DNA from: CAJINA01 sp964647585
Lineage (GTDB): Bacteria; Desulfobacterota; Desulfobacteria; Desulfobacterales; CAJINA01
Assembly (NCBI GenBank): GCA_964647585.1
Contig: CAZYGG010000001.1
Location: forward strand, 1-64,000
Reading direction: 5' to 3'
Length of the DNA stretch: 64,000 bases
The position numbers and the translations under genes are program-made. Of the stretch, positions 45,887 through 54,759 are shown piece after piece. Numbering within the stretch: the stretch's first letter is position 1; each line of letters begins with the position of its first letter. The notes beneath the pieces were generated by a model. It worked only from the letters and a program-made list of their open reading frames with translations. It was not told where the DNA came from and did not search any database.

Positions 45887-46037
45887 TTAAGGCGTCCGGC
45901 GCGCGTATTCCCGGCCATATCGCCAAACGGCCTGAAATGGTTGTCGTACTTCGTCGTTTCGTGTATATCCAAGAGCATGTACCTGTACAGTTTTTAACGC
46001 CAGGCGGGCAACGCCGCAGACCAGAAACGGAGAGAAG

Positions 46038-46931
46038 ATGTCAGCCAGTAAAGCCGGTGTCGGCAGAAAATTTTTATCATTGATCGGAATCCTTTTCTTT
46101 ACAGCCCTCGCAGGGTTCATCGTCTATGAATACACCCCCATCTTTAAGGAACCCCAACCGGGCGACGAGGAAATGTCGGGGACCCACAAAATTGACAAAA
46201 GTGCCCTCATCGCGACCCTGGAAAAAAAAGTAAGGTCCATCCCGACGGAAGATGTCGCCGCGAACCTGGATGGCTACCGGCGCCTGCTGAACCTGGCCCC
46301 CGGCAATATCCGCTATAAGCAGAAAATCGATTACTACCGTGCGCAGCTGAAAAAACCCGCAACCACCCAAAAACCCAAGGCTCCCGTGCCAGGCTACATC
46401 AAGGTTGGGTACCCCGCGCCCCGGGTATTGGATCACCCGGAAACCGGCCAGATGCTGGGTCGGGTGGACTCCGGCAGCCTGGTGGAAGTCCTTGATTCAA
46501 CGGTGCTCGCCGCCGGGTCGCTGCCAACGGTCTGGTATCAGATAAGGTTTGGTAAACAAACCGCCTGGCTCAGCAAACTCGGGACAACCGGGGATATCAT
46601 CACCCGGCCGGATGTGCCTGCTACCGCTGCCGCAGCTGAAAAAAAACCGACTGGCACGCTGAGCCCCTGGGAAAAGCTGGCGGCCACCATGATTGATGAT
46701 TACGGCGGCAAGATCCTCTCCATCGACCGCCTGGATATCACGGAAAGCCATTTTTCACTATATACCGGCATGAACCCTGAACAGGTTCGCCAGACGTCTG
46801 AAAACATCGGCTACTATATCAGAAACAGTACCGGTGAATCGCCGGTTGTCGTCACCTTTATCGACAACATTCCGGTCGCCAAAGCAGAGCCGGCCGGTAC
46901 GAAATACCAGGCGAGGCTGATAACGAAATGA
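46038..46931 (+). CDS. Membrane-anchored protein with SH3-like domain
   Basis: A 297-residue protein. GGAGAGAAG before the ATG is a strong Shine-Dalgarno. Residues 12-30 form a single N-terminal membrane helix, so most of it is periplasmic. Residues 53-105 are helical (tetratricopeptide-like length, LNLAPGNIRYKQKIDYY), and residues 115-190 look like a bacterial SH3 fold (IKVGYPAPRVLDHPETGQMLGRVDSGSLVEVLD ... WYQIRFG.TAWLSKLG, split here). The last 80 residues form an unassigned alpha/beta region. Bacterial SH3 domains often bind peptidoglycan. It may be co-transcribed with the PAP2 gene 44 bp downstream. Confidence 0.82.
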   Translation: MSASKAGVGRKFLSLIGILFFTALAGFIVYEYTPIFKEPQPGDEEMSGTHKIDKSALIATLEKKVRSIPTEDVAANLDGYRRLLNLAPGNIRYKQKIDYYRAQLKKPATTQKPKAPVPGYIKVGYPAPRVLDHPETGQMLGRVDSGSLVEVLDSTVLAAGSLPTVWYQIRFGKQTAWLSKLGTTGDIITRPDVPATAAAAEKKPTGTLSPWEKLAATMIDDYGGKILSIDRLDITESHFSLYTGMNPEQVRQTSENIGYYIRNSTGESPVVVTFIDNIPVAKAEPAGTKYQARLITK

Positions 46932-46975
46932 GGGCTCAGCTACTGAGATAGATTCAGGAACCACCGGGAGAAAAA

Positions 46976-47869
46976 ATGTTTCAAATGCTTGACAGCGGCA
47001 TCACCCTTATCCTCGGACTGCAACAGTTAAGCCCGGCGATGGACCCTTTTTTCAAGGCGCTGACGTTTCTGGGCAATGAAACTTTTTTCCTGATATCCCT
47101 GCCCTGGGTTTACTGGTGCCTGTGCAAACGGACCGGCGCGCGGTTGAGCCTCCTGTTCCTGGTCTCCGCGTACATCAACATGGTGGCCAAGCTCATGGCG
47201 GACATGCCACGGCCCTTTGAATACAGCGATGCCGTCCGGCAAATAGTGGCTGCTTCCGGAGGCGGGTTTCCCAGCGGTCACACCCAGGGGGCCGTCGTTT
47301 TCTGGGGCTACCTCGCCTACAAGTTCAGAAACACCCTGTTCAGATCCATTGCCGGTTTTTTGATCCTGGGGATCCCGCTTTCGCGGGTTTACCTGGGGGT
47401 TCATTTTCCCATCGATATTGCCGGCGGATACCTGCTCGGATCAATTTTGCTTTACGGTTTCATAAAGTCTGAAAAGTATATTTACGATTTGCATCAGAAG
47501 ATTGGATTCGCGGGTATGCTGGTCGCCGCCGCCTGTCTGCCGGCAATTCTGGCAGTTCTGGTTTTCGAGGATAAGACCGCCGTCTCGGCAATGGCCGCCC
47601 TGGCCGGGATGGGTATCGGATTTTTACTGGAATTCAGGTATCTTGGGTTTACCCCTCCCCAAAACTGGCGTATCAAGGCCGCCGCGTTCACCCTGGGCAT
47701 GGTTGTCTTCGCCCTGGCCTACGTGGGCCTGAAAATCGGTTTCGCCGGCCTGGAACCGGCGGCGCTCTTTCGTTATATCCGCTACGGGCTGGTTGGTTTG
47801 TGGGGCGGCGTGGGAGCCCCCTGGTTATTTTTAAAGTTAAAATGGAGTCTTTATGAAAGCGATCGTTGA
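46976..47869 (+). CDS. PAP2-superfamily membrane phosphatase
   Basis: A 297-residue phosphatidic-acid-phosphatase type 2 protein with six or more helices. The three signature motifs are present: KLMADMPRPF, FPSGHTQG and SRVYLGVHFPIDIAGG, whose two His and one Asp form the active site on the outer face of the membrane. The long C-terminal part (about 165-297) adds four helices. Members dephosphorylate lipid phosphates such as undecaprenyl diphosphate or phosphatidate; the substrate is open. Its stop overlaps the next ATG (TGATG). Confidence 0.94.
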   Translation: MFQMLDSGITLILGLQQLSPAMDPFFKALTFLGNETFFLISLPWVYWCLCKRTGARLSLLFLVSAYINMVAKLMADMPRPFEYSDAVRQIVAASGGGFPSGHTQGAVVFWGYLAYKFRNTLFRSIAGFLILGIPLSRVYLGVHFPIDIAGGYLLGSILLYGFIKSEKYIYDLHQKIGFAGMLVAAACLPAILAVLVFEDKTAVSAMAALAGMGIGFLLEFRYLGFTPPQNWRIKAAAFTLGMVVFALAYVGLKIGFAGLEPAALFRYIRYGLVGLWGGVGAPWLFLKLKWSLYESDR

Positions 47870-48357
47870 TGGGTAAAAAAGCACATCCGGTAACGCCGGC
47901 CATACGGTCGCTGCGCAAAGCGAAAATTCCGTTTACAGTGCACCTGTACAAATATGAAGATAAAGGCGGAGCCCGGCACGCGGCCGAAAGCCTTTCCCTG
48001 GAAGCACGCATGGTCATTAAGACCCTGGTGTTCCAGGATGAAAACAGACACGGCTTTCAGGTACTGATGCACGGAGATCAACAGGTGTCGGGCAAACAGC
48101 TGGCCCGGCAATTGGGTTGCAAAAAGGCCGCGCCCTGCGATCCGGATAAGGCCATGAAACTGACCGGCTACCGGGTCGGCGGCATCAGCCCCTTTGGAAC
48201 CCAAACCGCCTTGCCCGTCTATGTTGAATCGTCTATCTTTGACCTGGAGGTCATCTATATCAATGGTGGCAAGCGGGGAATGCTGGTTGAAATTGAGCCG
48301 GCCTGCCTGCAAAAAGAGTTAAAGGCAACACCGGTAACCGTCGCCCTGCCCCTGTAG
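47869..48357 (+). CDS. ybaK: Cys-tRNA(Pro)/Cys-tRNA(Cys) deacylase
   Basis: A 162-residue editing protein of the YbaK/EbsC group, which hydrolyses cysteine wrongly attached to tRNA-Pro. It has the conserved Lys in MVIKTLVFQ, the GGISPFG loop and the VYVESSIFD strand. The start ATG at 47869 overlaps the PAP2 stop by one base. Its position between a phosphatase and SixA gives no functional clue beyond co-expression. Confidence 0.95.
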   Translation: MGKKAHPVTPAIRSLRKAKIPFTVHLYKYEDKGGARHAAESLSLEARMVIKTLVFQDENRHGFQVLMHGDQQVSGKQLARQLGCKKAAPCDPDKAMKLTGYRVGGISPFGTQTALPVYVESSIFDLEVIYINGGKRGMLVEIEPACLQKELKATPVTVALPL

Positions 48358-48374
48358 CCGTAAAGGAGGAGACC

Positions 48375-48839
48375 ATGGCTGTTTACCTTGTGCAGCATGC
48401 CGAATGCCTGTCCAAAGACCAGGACCCTGAAAAGGGCCTGTCTGACCTGGGAACTGCAAATGCAACCCGGATTGCTGAAGTTGCGGCCGGATACAACGTG
48501 CCGGTCGCCCGGATCCTCCACAGCGGAAAAAAAAGAGCCCGTCAGACCGCTGAAATCTTTTCCAGTTTCCTGACCCCGTCCGAAGGGCTGGCATCAATCA
48601 CGGGTATCAAACCCCTGGATGATGTCGCCATATTCGGAGACCAACTGGACAGCACTGCCAACTCGATGGTGGTGGGACATCTGCCCTTTATGGAAAAACT
48701 GACGGCCTACCTGATCACGGGTTCACCCGACAAACCGGTTTTCCAATTCCAGAATGCCGGCATCGTCTGTCTGGATATCCACCCGAACAGCGGGTCCTGG
48801 GTGGTGCGGTGGGCACTTATGCCGAACATATCAAAATGA
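48375..48839 (+). CDS. sixA: SixA-type phosphohistidine phosphatase
   Basis: A 154-residue histidine phosphatase. The catalytic N-terminus reads YLVQHAE, with the usual Arg of the RHG/RHA motif replaced by Gln; His8 remains. ILHSGKKRARQTAEIF and MVVGHLPFMEKL supply the second Arg and the second His. In E. coli SixA removes phosphate from ArcB Hpt or PTS Npr proteins; this genome has many phosphorelays, so such a target is plausible. AAAGGAGGAG precedes the ATG. The stop overlaps the AsmA-like ATG (ATGA). Confidence 0.92.
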   Translation: MAVYLVQHAECLSKDQDPEKGLSDLGTANATRIAEVAAGYNVPVARILHSGKKRARQTAEIFSSFLTPSEGLASITGIKPLDDVAIFGDQLDSTANSMVVGHLPFMEKLTAYLITGSPDKPVFQFQNAGIVCLDIHPNSGSWVVRWALMPNISK

Positions 48840-50914
48840 AATGGAAAATCCCTCTATTTCTAAGCGCGTTAGTATTGGCCGGTATGGCGGTTCTGTACGT
48901 CTATCTCCTTTCGTATGACTTTAACCGGCTTAAACCAGATATTATCGCCTCCGTCAAAAAGACAACCGGGCGGAACCTGGTCATTAATGGGGATATCAGG
49001 ATTGCGATCGGGTTATTCCCCTCCCTGCTCGTTGAAGGGGTTTCCCTGGAAAATGCCGAATGGAGCAGCCGCCCCCGGATGTTGCAGGTCAAACGGTTTG
49101 AACTGCAGCTCGCACTGCTGCCCCTGGTCACCGGCACTCTGGAAGTCCGTAAAGCCGCTCTGATTAATTCCGAGATTTTTCTCGAAGTGAATCCAAAAGG
49201 AATATTGAACCTGCCGGATTTCGGGGCCAGGTCGGCAACGCCCGAATCGGAGGATGAAAGCGGCCGCTTCTATCTTCCGCAAATAGCCCTTAAAAATGTC
49301 AGTATCATTAACAGCCGTCTGTTTTTCAAAGGCCGCCTGGCCACCAGACCCGTTACCCTGCGCATCACGCGGCTGCGTTTAAAATCGTCCGCCCCGGGAG
49401 GTGCGGCCCGGCTTGATATGGCTGCCACCTACAATAAACAGCCCCTTACCGCCAAAGGCTCCGTCGGGTCTGTAAACAAACTGCTGGATCCCGAAAAACC
49501 CTGGCCACTGGATCTTACCGTAAGCGCGGTCGGCTCCAAACTGGCACTGGCCGGCACCATCCATGATGCCCTCAAGGGAAGCGGTTTCGCCCTGGATTTT
49601 AAGTTAACCAGCCGGGATGTGTCCAGAACAACCGGGGTTGCCGGCTTCAAACTGCCGCTTAAAACCGGAGCCCGTGTCACCGGCCACCTTTCCGGTGCCC
49701 TGGCAAATGAAATCAAACTCAGTCAATTGAAACTCCAGGCTGGCCGGAATAAACTAGAGGGATTTGTGCTGGCCAAACTAAAAAGCGGCAAACCCTACTT
49801 CAACGTCACCCTGACATCCAAACGCCTCGATCTGAGACCGGCAGACAGCCCCAAAGCCGCCGCAAAAGTCAAGCAGGCCTCGCCACCACCTGCCCGAAAA
49901 CTCTTCCCGGCCCGGGCATTCCCCGCGGGTTTTTTGAGAAAGGCCAACGCCGATGTGGGACTGCGCGTTAAACAATGCCTGTTTGCCAGATCGGCCCTGC
50001 AAGACCTCAAGCTCAATCTTTCTCTTAAAAACGGCCGCCTGACATTGAAACCGATCACGGCTGTGGTCGGTTCGGGTAAATTGCGGGCCAGTGCGACCCT
50101 GCGGGAAATCCGCAAGAAACTGGTTGTCCGGGCTGCCCTCGACATCGCCAACCTGAACGCGGAACGCATGCTCCGGGAACTGGATATCGCGGATGCCCTG
50201 GAAGGCGAATTCGATATCAGCGCCGCCCTCGCCGGACAGGGTGCGTCCGTTGCGGAAATCATGGCCGGCGCAAACGGGCACCTGAGTGTCATCATGGGCA
50301 ACGGCCGCTTCCATAACCGCCTGCTGGCCGTGGCCGGCGGAGATCTCCAGGCCGGCCTCTTCGACTTGCTGGCCCCCGGCGACCAGTCTCACAAACTGAC
50401 GGAAATAAATTGTATGGTCACCCGGTTTGATATCACAGATGGCATCGCCAACACGCGGGTACTTGTTATGGATACCCAGGCCCTCCGTGCCATTGGAAAA
50501 GGCAGTATCAATCTGAAATCCGAAAAGCTCGATATCTCCCTGAATCCCATTCCCACAACGGGAGTGGGTACCGACGCGGTCGGTAAAATTCATCTGAGCC
50601 TCGGGAGCCTGACCAAACCTTTCAAGCTGGGGGGTACCCTGGCCAATCCGTCACTGGCCATCGATGCCAAAAGAGCGGCACTCACCCTCGGCAAAGCCTT
50701 CGGCGGCTTTGCACTGTTCGGCCCGTTTGGCCTGGCGACCCTGCTGGTCGACGGAGATGCGTCCAAAAAGGACCTGTGTAAAACCGCGGTAGCCATCGCC
50801 CGCCAAAAGCGTCCACCTTCTAAAAAAGTCGCCCCGGCAGACAGCCGTAAAAAGAAAAAGAGGTCCACCGACCCGGGATCCTTCTTGGATGGCTTGAAAA
50901 AAATGTTTAAATAG
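48836..50914 (+). CDS. AsmA-family envelope protein
   Basis: A 692-residue protein counted from the ATG at 48836. One N-terminal helix (about 5-22) anchors a long periplasmic region with the AsmA N-domain (INGDIRIAIGLFPSLLVEGV, ALLPLVTGTLEVRKAALIN) and the AsmA_2 C-domain near 430-600 (MLRELDIADALEGEFDISAAL, KGSINLKSEKLDISLNP). AsmA-like proteins are thought to be lipid-transfer bridges between the membranes. The C-terminus is a Lys/Arg-rich tail (about 640-692). It overlaps sixA and has no Shine-Dalgarno of its own, so it depends on translational coupling. Confidence 0.93.
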   Translation: MKWKIPLFLSALVLAGMAVLYVYLLSYDFNRLKPDIIASVKKTTGRNLVINGDIRIAIGLFPSLLVEGVSLENAEWSSRPRMLQVKRFELQLALLPLVTGTLEVRKAALINSEIFLEVNPKGILNLPDFGARSATPESEDESGRFYLPQIALKNVSIINSRLFFKGRLATRPVTLRITRLRLKSSAPGGAARLDMAATYNKQPLTAKGSVGSVNKLLDPEKPWPLDLTVSAVGSKLALAGTIHDALKGSGFALDFKLTSRDVSRTTGVAGFKLPLKTGARVTGHLSGALANEIKLSQLKLQAGRNKLEGFVLAKLKSGKPYFNVTLTSKRLDLRPADSPKAAAKVKQASPPPARKLFPARAFPAGFLRKANADVGLRVKQCLFARSALQDLKLNLSLKNGRLTLKPITAVVGSGKLRASATLREIRKKLVVRAALDIANLNAERMLRELDIADALEGEFDISAALAGQGASVAEIMAGANGHLSVIMGNGRFHNRLLAVAGGDLQAGLFDLLAPGDQSHKLTEINCMVTRFDITDGIANTRVLVMDTQALRAIGKGSINLKSEKLDISLNPIPTTGVGTDAVGKIHLSLGSLTKPFKLGGTLANPSLAIDAKRAALTLGKAFGGFALFGPFGLATLLVDGDASKKDLCKTAVAIARQKRPPSKKVAPADSRKKKKRSTDPGSFLDGLKKMFK

Positions 50915-50964
50915 ATAAGATTTTATAGTACTTACAACTATAAGCTATTAGAGAGGAGATATGC

Positions 50965-51453
50965 ATGGCAGCCTGTCCCTGTGGTTCAACCGCGCCTTAT
51001 GACAAGTGCTGCGGCCCTTTGCTGGCCGGAGAAAAAAACGCCGCTACGGCTGAAGCACTGATGCGGTCGCGGTATACCGCCTATACCCGTAAGGAAATAG
51101 AGTACCTGCTAAGCACAAACCATCCAGCTAAAAAGGATGCCTATGACCCTGAATCCATGCGCAAGTGGGCGGAAGAAGCGAATTGGGAGGGGCTTGAAAT
51201 CATCGCCACGGACCAGGGCGGCCAGGCCGATGAGACCGGGCAGGTCGAATTTATCGCCCGGTATACTGAAAATGGAAACAAGAGCGAGCATCATGAGATA
51301 GGTGCTTTTAAAAAGCAGGACGGCAAATGGTATTACTACGATGGCAGGACGCCCGGCCCGGAGACCTTTGTCAGAAAAGAGCCCAAGATCGGCCGTAACG
51401 CCCCCTGCCCCTGCAATAGCGGTAAAAAGTATAAGAAATGCTGCGGACGTTAA
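50965..51453 (+). CDS. ychJ: YchJ-type SEC-C motif protein
   Basis: A 162-residue protein with a SEC-C zinc motif at each end (ACPCGSTAPYDKCCG near residue 3 and APCPCNSGKKYKKCCG near 147) around an NTF2-like middle domain (AEALMRSRYTAYTRKEIEYL). This is the UPF0225/YchJ layout. The second motif is the same zinc finger that SecA uses to bind SecB. GAGGAGAT is the Shine-Dalgarno. Function is not established. Confidence 0.95.
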   Translation: MAACPCGSTAPYDKCCGPLLAGEKNAATAEALMRSRYTAYTRKEIEYLLSTNHPAKKDAYDPESMRKWAEEANWEGLEIIATDQGGQADETGQVEFIARYTENGNKSEHHEIGAFKKQDGKWYYYDGRTPGPETFVRKEPKIGRNAPCPCNSGKKYKKCCGR

Positions 51454-51528
51454 GAGAGGGGAACAGTCTCCTGAACAGCCTTCTTACTATAGAAATCGTT
51501 GCTGCCTTTGCATACGTTTATCCCATCA

Positions 51529-51626
51529 GGGTTCACGGAGCCAAGGATTCAAGGGGCCAAGTGAAAGGCTCAAAAGCTTTAAAGAATTAAACCCTTGGAT
51601 CCTCGACCCCTCGAATCCTTGAACCC
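51529..51626. repeat. Inverted copy of the GGTTCAAGG/TCGAGG repeat
   Basis: Left arm 51529-51561 (GGGTTCACGGAGCCAAGG) and right arm 51590-51626 (ACCCTTGGATCCTCGACCCC) with a 28-bp loop, between ychJ and the YihY-like gene. Confidence 0.88.
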
Positions 51627-51670
51627 TCTTCTTCAATTTATTTGAAGAAGCGCTTTAAAAGGAGCACCCC

Positions 51671-53008
51671 ATGCCTGACGAAAAGGGAATCTCTACCAGA
51701 GTCGTGCGCTACCTCGACACTGAGATCTGGCGCACCAACCTTGATTCTGTACCGAGATACAGGGCCCTGCTTATCAAAGTTCTGCGCATCATCATCCTGT
51801 CCATTCAGGGATTCGCCACAGACGGCTGCGCATTAAGGGCTTCGGCGCTCACTTTTTATTCCCTGCTCTCCATGGTACCGGCCGCGGCCATGGCCTTTGG
51901 CATTGCCAAAGGATTCGGTTTTGAAAGGCTGCTTGAAAAACGCCTCCTGGAAGAGTTCCAAGCGCATGAGGAAGCGGTCGTGCAGGTGATCGCATTTGCC
52001 CAGACTTTCCTTGAAAACACGCGCGGCGGTCTCATCGCCGGTATCGGTGTCGTTGTCCTGTTATGGACCGTCTTGAAAGTGCTTTCACATATCGAACACG
52101 CTTTCAATACCATCTGGCAGGTTCACCGTAACCGCACCCTGATACGTAAATTCAGCGATTATCTGTCCATCCTGTTCATTGGGCCGGTGCTCATCATCAT
52201 GTCAAGCAGTGTCACTGTCTTTATAACGACCCAGGTTACAGAAATTATTCAAAGAATATATATATTGGGATACCTCAGCTACCCAATCTTCACAGCCATG
52301 AAGCTGATTCCCTACGCCCTTATCTGGGCGCTTTTCACGCTGGTTTATATGGTCATGCCCAATACACGGGTCAAGTTGACCTCGGGGATGGTAGCCGGGA
52401 TAGCCGCCGGCACCCTGTACCAGTTAGCCCAGTGGTTCTATATTATTTTTCAGGTCGGCTTTGCCCGGTACAACGCCATATATGGAAGTTTTGCCGCCCT
52501 GCCCCTTTTTCTGATATGGCTGCAGATCAGCTGGTTTATCGTGCTTTTCGGCGCTGAAATTTCTTACGCCTGTCAACACGCCGCCGACTATGAACATGAA
52601 CCCGATTTCTCGAAGATTAGCCAGCACTACAACCGGGCCCTGTCCCTGCTGATAGCACACCGGGCCGTTAAAAATTTTGTCGCCGGCCAGGCGCCGCTTT
52701 CCGCCTCACAGCTGTCGCAGAGCCTCAATATTCCCATTCGACTCGTCCGGACGATTCTCAAGGCGCTCGTGGACGCTGCCGTCTTCTCGCGGATACCTGT
52801 TGAAAACAATGGCGACGATGCTTATCAGCCGGCCCGGGATGTCAGTTTTTTTTCCATTAAATACGTCATCGACGCGCTCGAGAAAAACGGCGTTAACGCC
52901 CTGCCCATCAGCCAGACCCCCGAACTGGAGGCTATTGATCAAAGCCTCATGGCTTTCGATGAGATCCTTAAAGAATCTGAAAGCAACCGGCTTCTGAAAG
53001 ACATTTGA
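51671..53008 (+). CDS. YihY/BrkB-family membrane protein with C-terminal winged-helix-like domain
   Basis: A 445-residue protein. Residues 35-310 hold six helices with the family motifs ALTFYSLLSMVPAAAMAFG, NTIWQVHRNRT and LFLIWLQISWFIVLFGAEIS. Residues 315-445 are soluble and contain LSQSLNIPIRLVRTILKALV, which reads like a helix-turn-helix of the Rrf2 kind. Members were once called RNase BN by mistake; a transport role is suspected. AAGGAGC precedes the ATG. The next gene starts one base after the stop. Confidence 0.93.
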   Translation: MPDEKGISTRVVRYLDTEIWRTNLDSVPRYRALLIKVLRIIILSIQGFATDGCALRASALTFYSLLSMVPAAAMAFGIAKGFGFERLLEKRLLEEFQAHEEAVVQVIAFAQTFLENTRGGLIAGIGVVVLLWTVLKVLSHIEHAFNTIWQVHRNRTLIRKFSDYLSILFIGPVLIIMSSSVTVFITTQVTEIIQRIYILGYLSYPIFTAMKLIPYALIWALFTLVYMVMPNTRVKLTSGMVAGIAAGTLYQLAQWFYIIFQVGFARYNAIYGSFAALPLFLIWLQISWFIVLFGAEISYACQHAADYEHEPDFSKISQHYNRALSLLIAHRAVKNFVAGQAPLSASQLSQSLNIPIRLVRTILKALVDAAVFSRIPVENNGDDAYQPARDVSFFSIKYVIDALEKNGVNALPISQTPELEAIDQSLMAFDEILKESESNRLLKDI

Positions 53009-53009
53009 A

Positions 53010-54728
53010 ATGTTTCTGCCTACAACCCGATCAGAATGCCGCGATCTCGGCTGGCAAAAACCGGATATCATTCTCGTCACCGGCGACAGCTACATCGACA
53101 GCCCCTATGCGGGCACGGCCCTGATCGGGAAATATCTGGTGTCCCACGGCTTCAAAGTCGGCATTATCGCCCAGCCCGACCCGGACAGGGCCACAGACAT
53201 TTCGCGACTGGGTGAACCGGCTCTTTGGTGGGGAGTCTCAGGCGGCTGTGTGGACTCCCTGGTGGCCAACTATACAGCCACTAAAAAATGGCGCAAATCA
53301 GATGATTTTACCCCGGGCGGGGTGAACAACCGGCGACCGGACAGGGCCGTCATTGTCTATGCGAACCTGATTCGAAAGCATTTTAAAAACACCCGCCCCA
53401 TCGTCATCGGCGGTATCGAGGCCAGCCTGCGCCGGATATCCCACTACGACTACTGGTCGAACACGGTCCGCCGGTCGATCCTGTTTGATGCCCGGGCGGA
53501 CATCCTGATTTACGGCATGGGGGAAACCGCTGCCCTGGCCGTCTCCCGGAAACTGCGGTCCGGACTGTCGGTCCATGACATTCCCGGCATCTGCTATATC
53601 TCCAAAACCCGGCCCACAGGGTATCTCGCGCTGCCGTCGCATGGGGAAGTAAAGGCCGACAAGCTGTTGTTCACCCGCATGTTCCACGACTTCTATCAGA
53701 ACAATGACCCCCTTACCGCCCGGGGCCTGTACCAGCAGCAGGATACCCGCTACCTGGTCCAGAATCCCCCGGCACCGGTCCTTGAACAGGCCGACCTCGA
53801 CTCCCTGTATGCTTTGGAATTCGAACACGCCCAGCATCCCTACTATGATAAAATGGGTCCGGTGCGGGCTCTGGATACCATCAAATTCTCCATCACGACC
53901 CACCGGGGATGCCATGGCGAATGTAACTTCTGTGCCATTGCCGTTCATCAGGGCCAGACTGTCCGGTGGCGCAGCGAGCAATCCATCCTGGATGAGGCCC
54001 GCCGACTCTCCGCGAGGCCTGATTTCAAAGGCATCATCCGCGATGTAGGCGGCCCCACAGCCAACATGTATGGATTTGAATGTGCCAAAAAACTGAAAAA
54101 AGGCTGTTGCCCGGATAAACGCTGCCTCTATCCGGAAATCTGTCGGCAGATGCCTTTAAACCACAAACCACAGACGTCCCTGCTGAAGAAACTTGCCGGT
54201 CTGCCCGGCATAAAGAAAGTCTTTGTAACCTCGGGAATCCGGTACGATCTGATCCTGGCAGACACTGATGAAGGCGACCACTATTTAAAACGGCTTGTGG
54301 CTGCCCATGTCTCCGGACAAATGAAGGTGGCGCCCGAGCATATGGACGACAACATATTGAACTTAATGGGTAAACCTTCAAATAAAAAGCTTATCGAATT
54401 TAAAGATAAATTTGACCGGCTATCCAGGGCAGCGAAAAAGAAACAATTTCTGACCTATTACTTCATTGCAGCCCACCCGGGCTGTAACCAAGAAGAGATG
54501 CGGCAGCTGGCCGGATTTACCCGCAGCCGGCTCAAACTGAACCCGGAGCAGGTCCAGATCTTCACCCCGACGCCGTCCACATTCTCAACGCTCATGTATT
54601 ATACCGGCCAGGATCCATTTTCGGGCCGGTCGATTTTTGTCGAAAAGGATCTCAGAGGGAAAAACGCCCAGAAAGATCTATTGATGAAAAAGAGCGAACC
54701 AGGGCCTAAAAAGGCGGTTCGGCGGTGA
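53010..54728 (+). CDS. ygiQ: UPF0313 (YgiQ) radical SAM protein
   Basis: A 572-residue radical SAM enzyme. The N-terminal part (1-200) contains DIILVTGDSYIDSP and GGIEASLRRISHYDYW, family hallmarks; the iron-sulfur cluster motif is GCHGECNFC (Cys301, Cys305, Cys308). A second Cys group (GCCPDKRCLYPEIC) lies near 365. The C-terminus carries LNPEQVQIFTPTPST. The reaction is unknown. It starts one base after the YihY-like gene, so they share a transcript. Confidence 0.96.
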   Translation: MFLPTTRSECRDLGWQKPDIILVTGDSYIDSPYAGTALIGKYLVSHGFKVGIIAQPDPDRATDISRLGEPALWWGVSGGCVDSLVANYTATKKWRKSDDFTPGGVNNRRPDRAVIVYANLIRKHFKNTRPIVIGGIEASLRRISHYDYWSNTVRRSILFDARADILIYGMGETAALAVSRKLRSGLSVHDIPGICYISKTRPTGYLALPSHGEVKADKLLFTRMFHDFYQNNDPLTARGLYQQQDTRYLVQNPPAPVLEQADLDSLYALEFEHAQHPYYDKMGPVRALDTIKFSITTHRGCHGECNFCAIAVHQGQTVRWRSEQSILDEARRLSARPDFKGIIRDVGGPTANMYGFECAKKLKKGCCPDKRCLYPEICRQMPLNHKPQTSLLKKLAGLPGIKKVFVTSGIRYDLILADTDEGDHYLKRLVAAHVSGQMKVAPEHMDDNILNLMGKPSNKKLIEFKDKFDRLSRAAKKKQFLTYYFIAAHPGCNQEEMRQLAGFTRSRLKLNPEQVQIFTPTPSTFSTLMYYTGQDPFSGRSIFVEKDLRGKNAQKDLLMKKSEPGPKKAVRR

Positions 54729-54759
54729 ATCTCGAATTTGTCATCTCAAGGTTTTAAGA

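Larger units (their letters stand above)
45464..46037. other. 574-bp region of nested repeats and a gene remnant
   Basis: Contains a disturbed copy of the CTCAGAATGACA repeat (45537-45730), a uspA remnant on minus (45737-45886) and a further stretch (45888-46015) of coding-looking but unassigned sequence. No intact gene is present. Confidence 0.75.

Noticed and set aside
45887..46120. Minus-strand frame of 77 residues overlapping the SH3-like gene start
   Set aside because: It overlaps a well-supported plus-strand gene and its strong Shine-Dalgarno; the rest looks like repeat-derived sequence.
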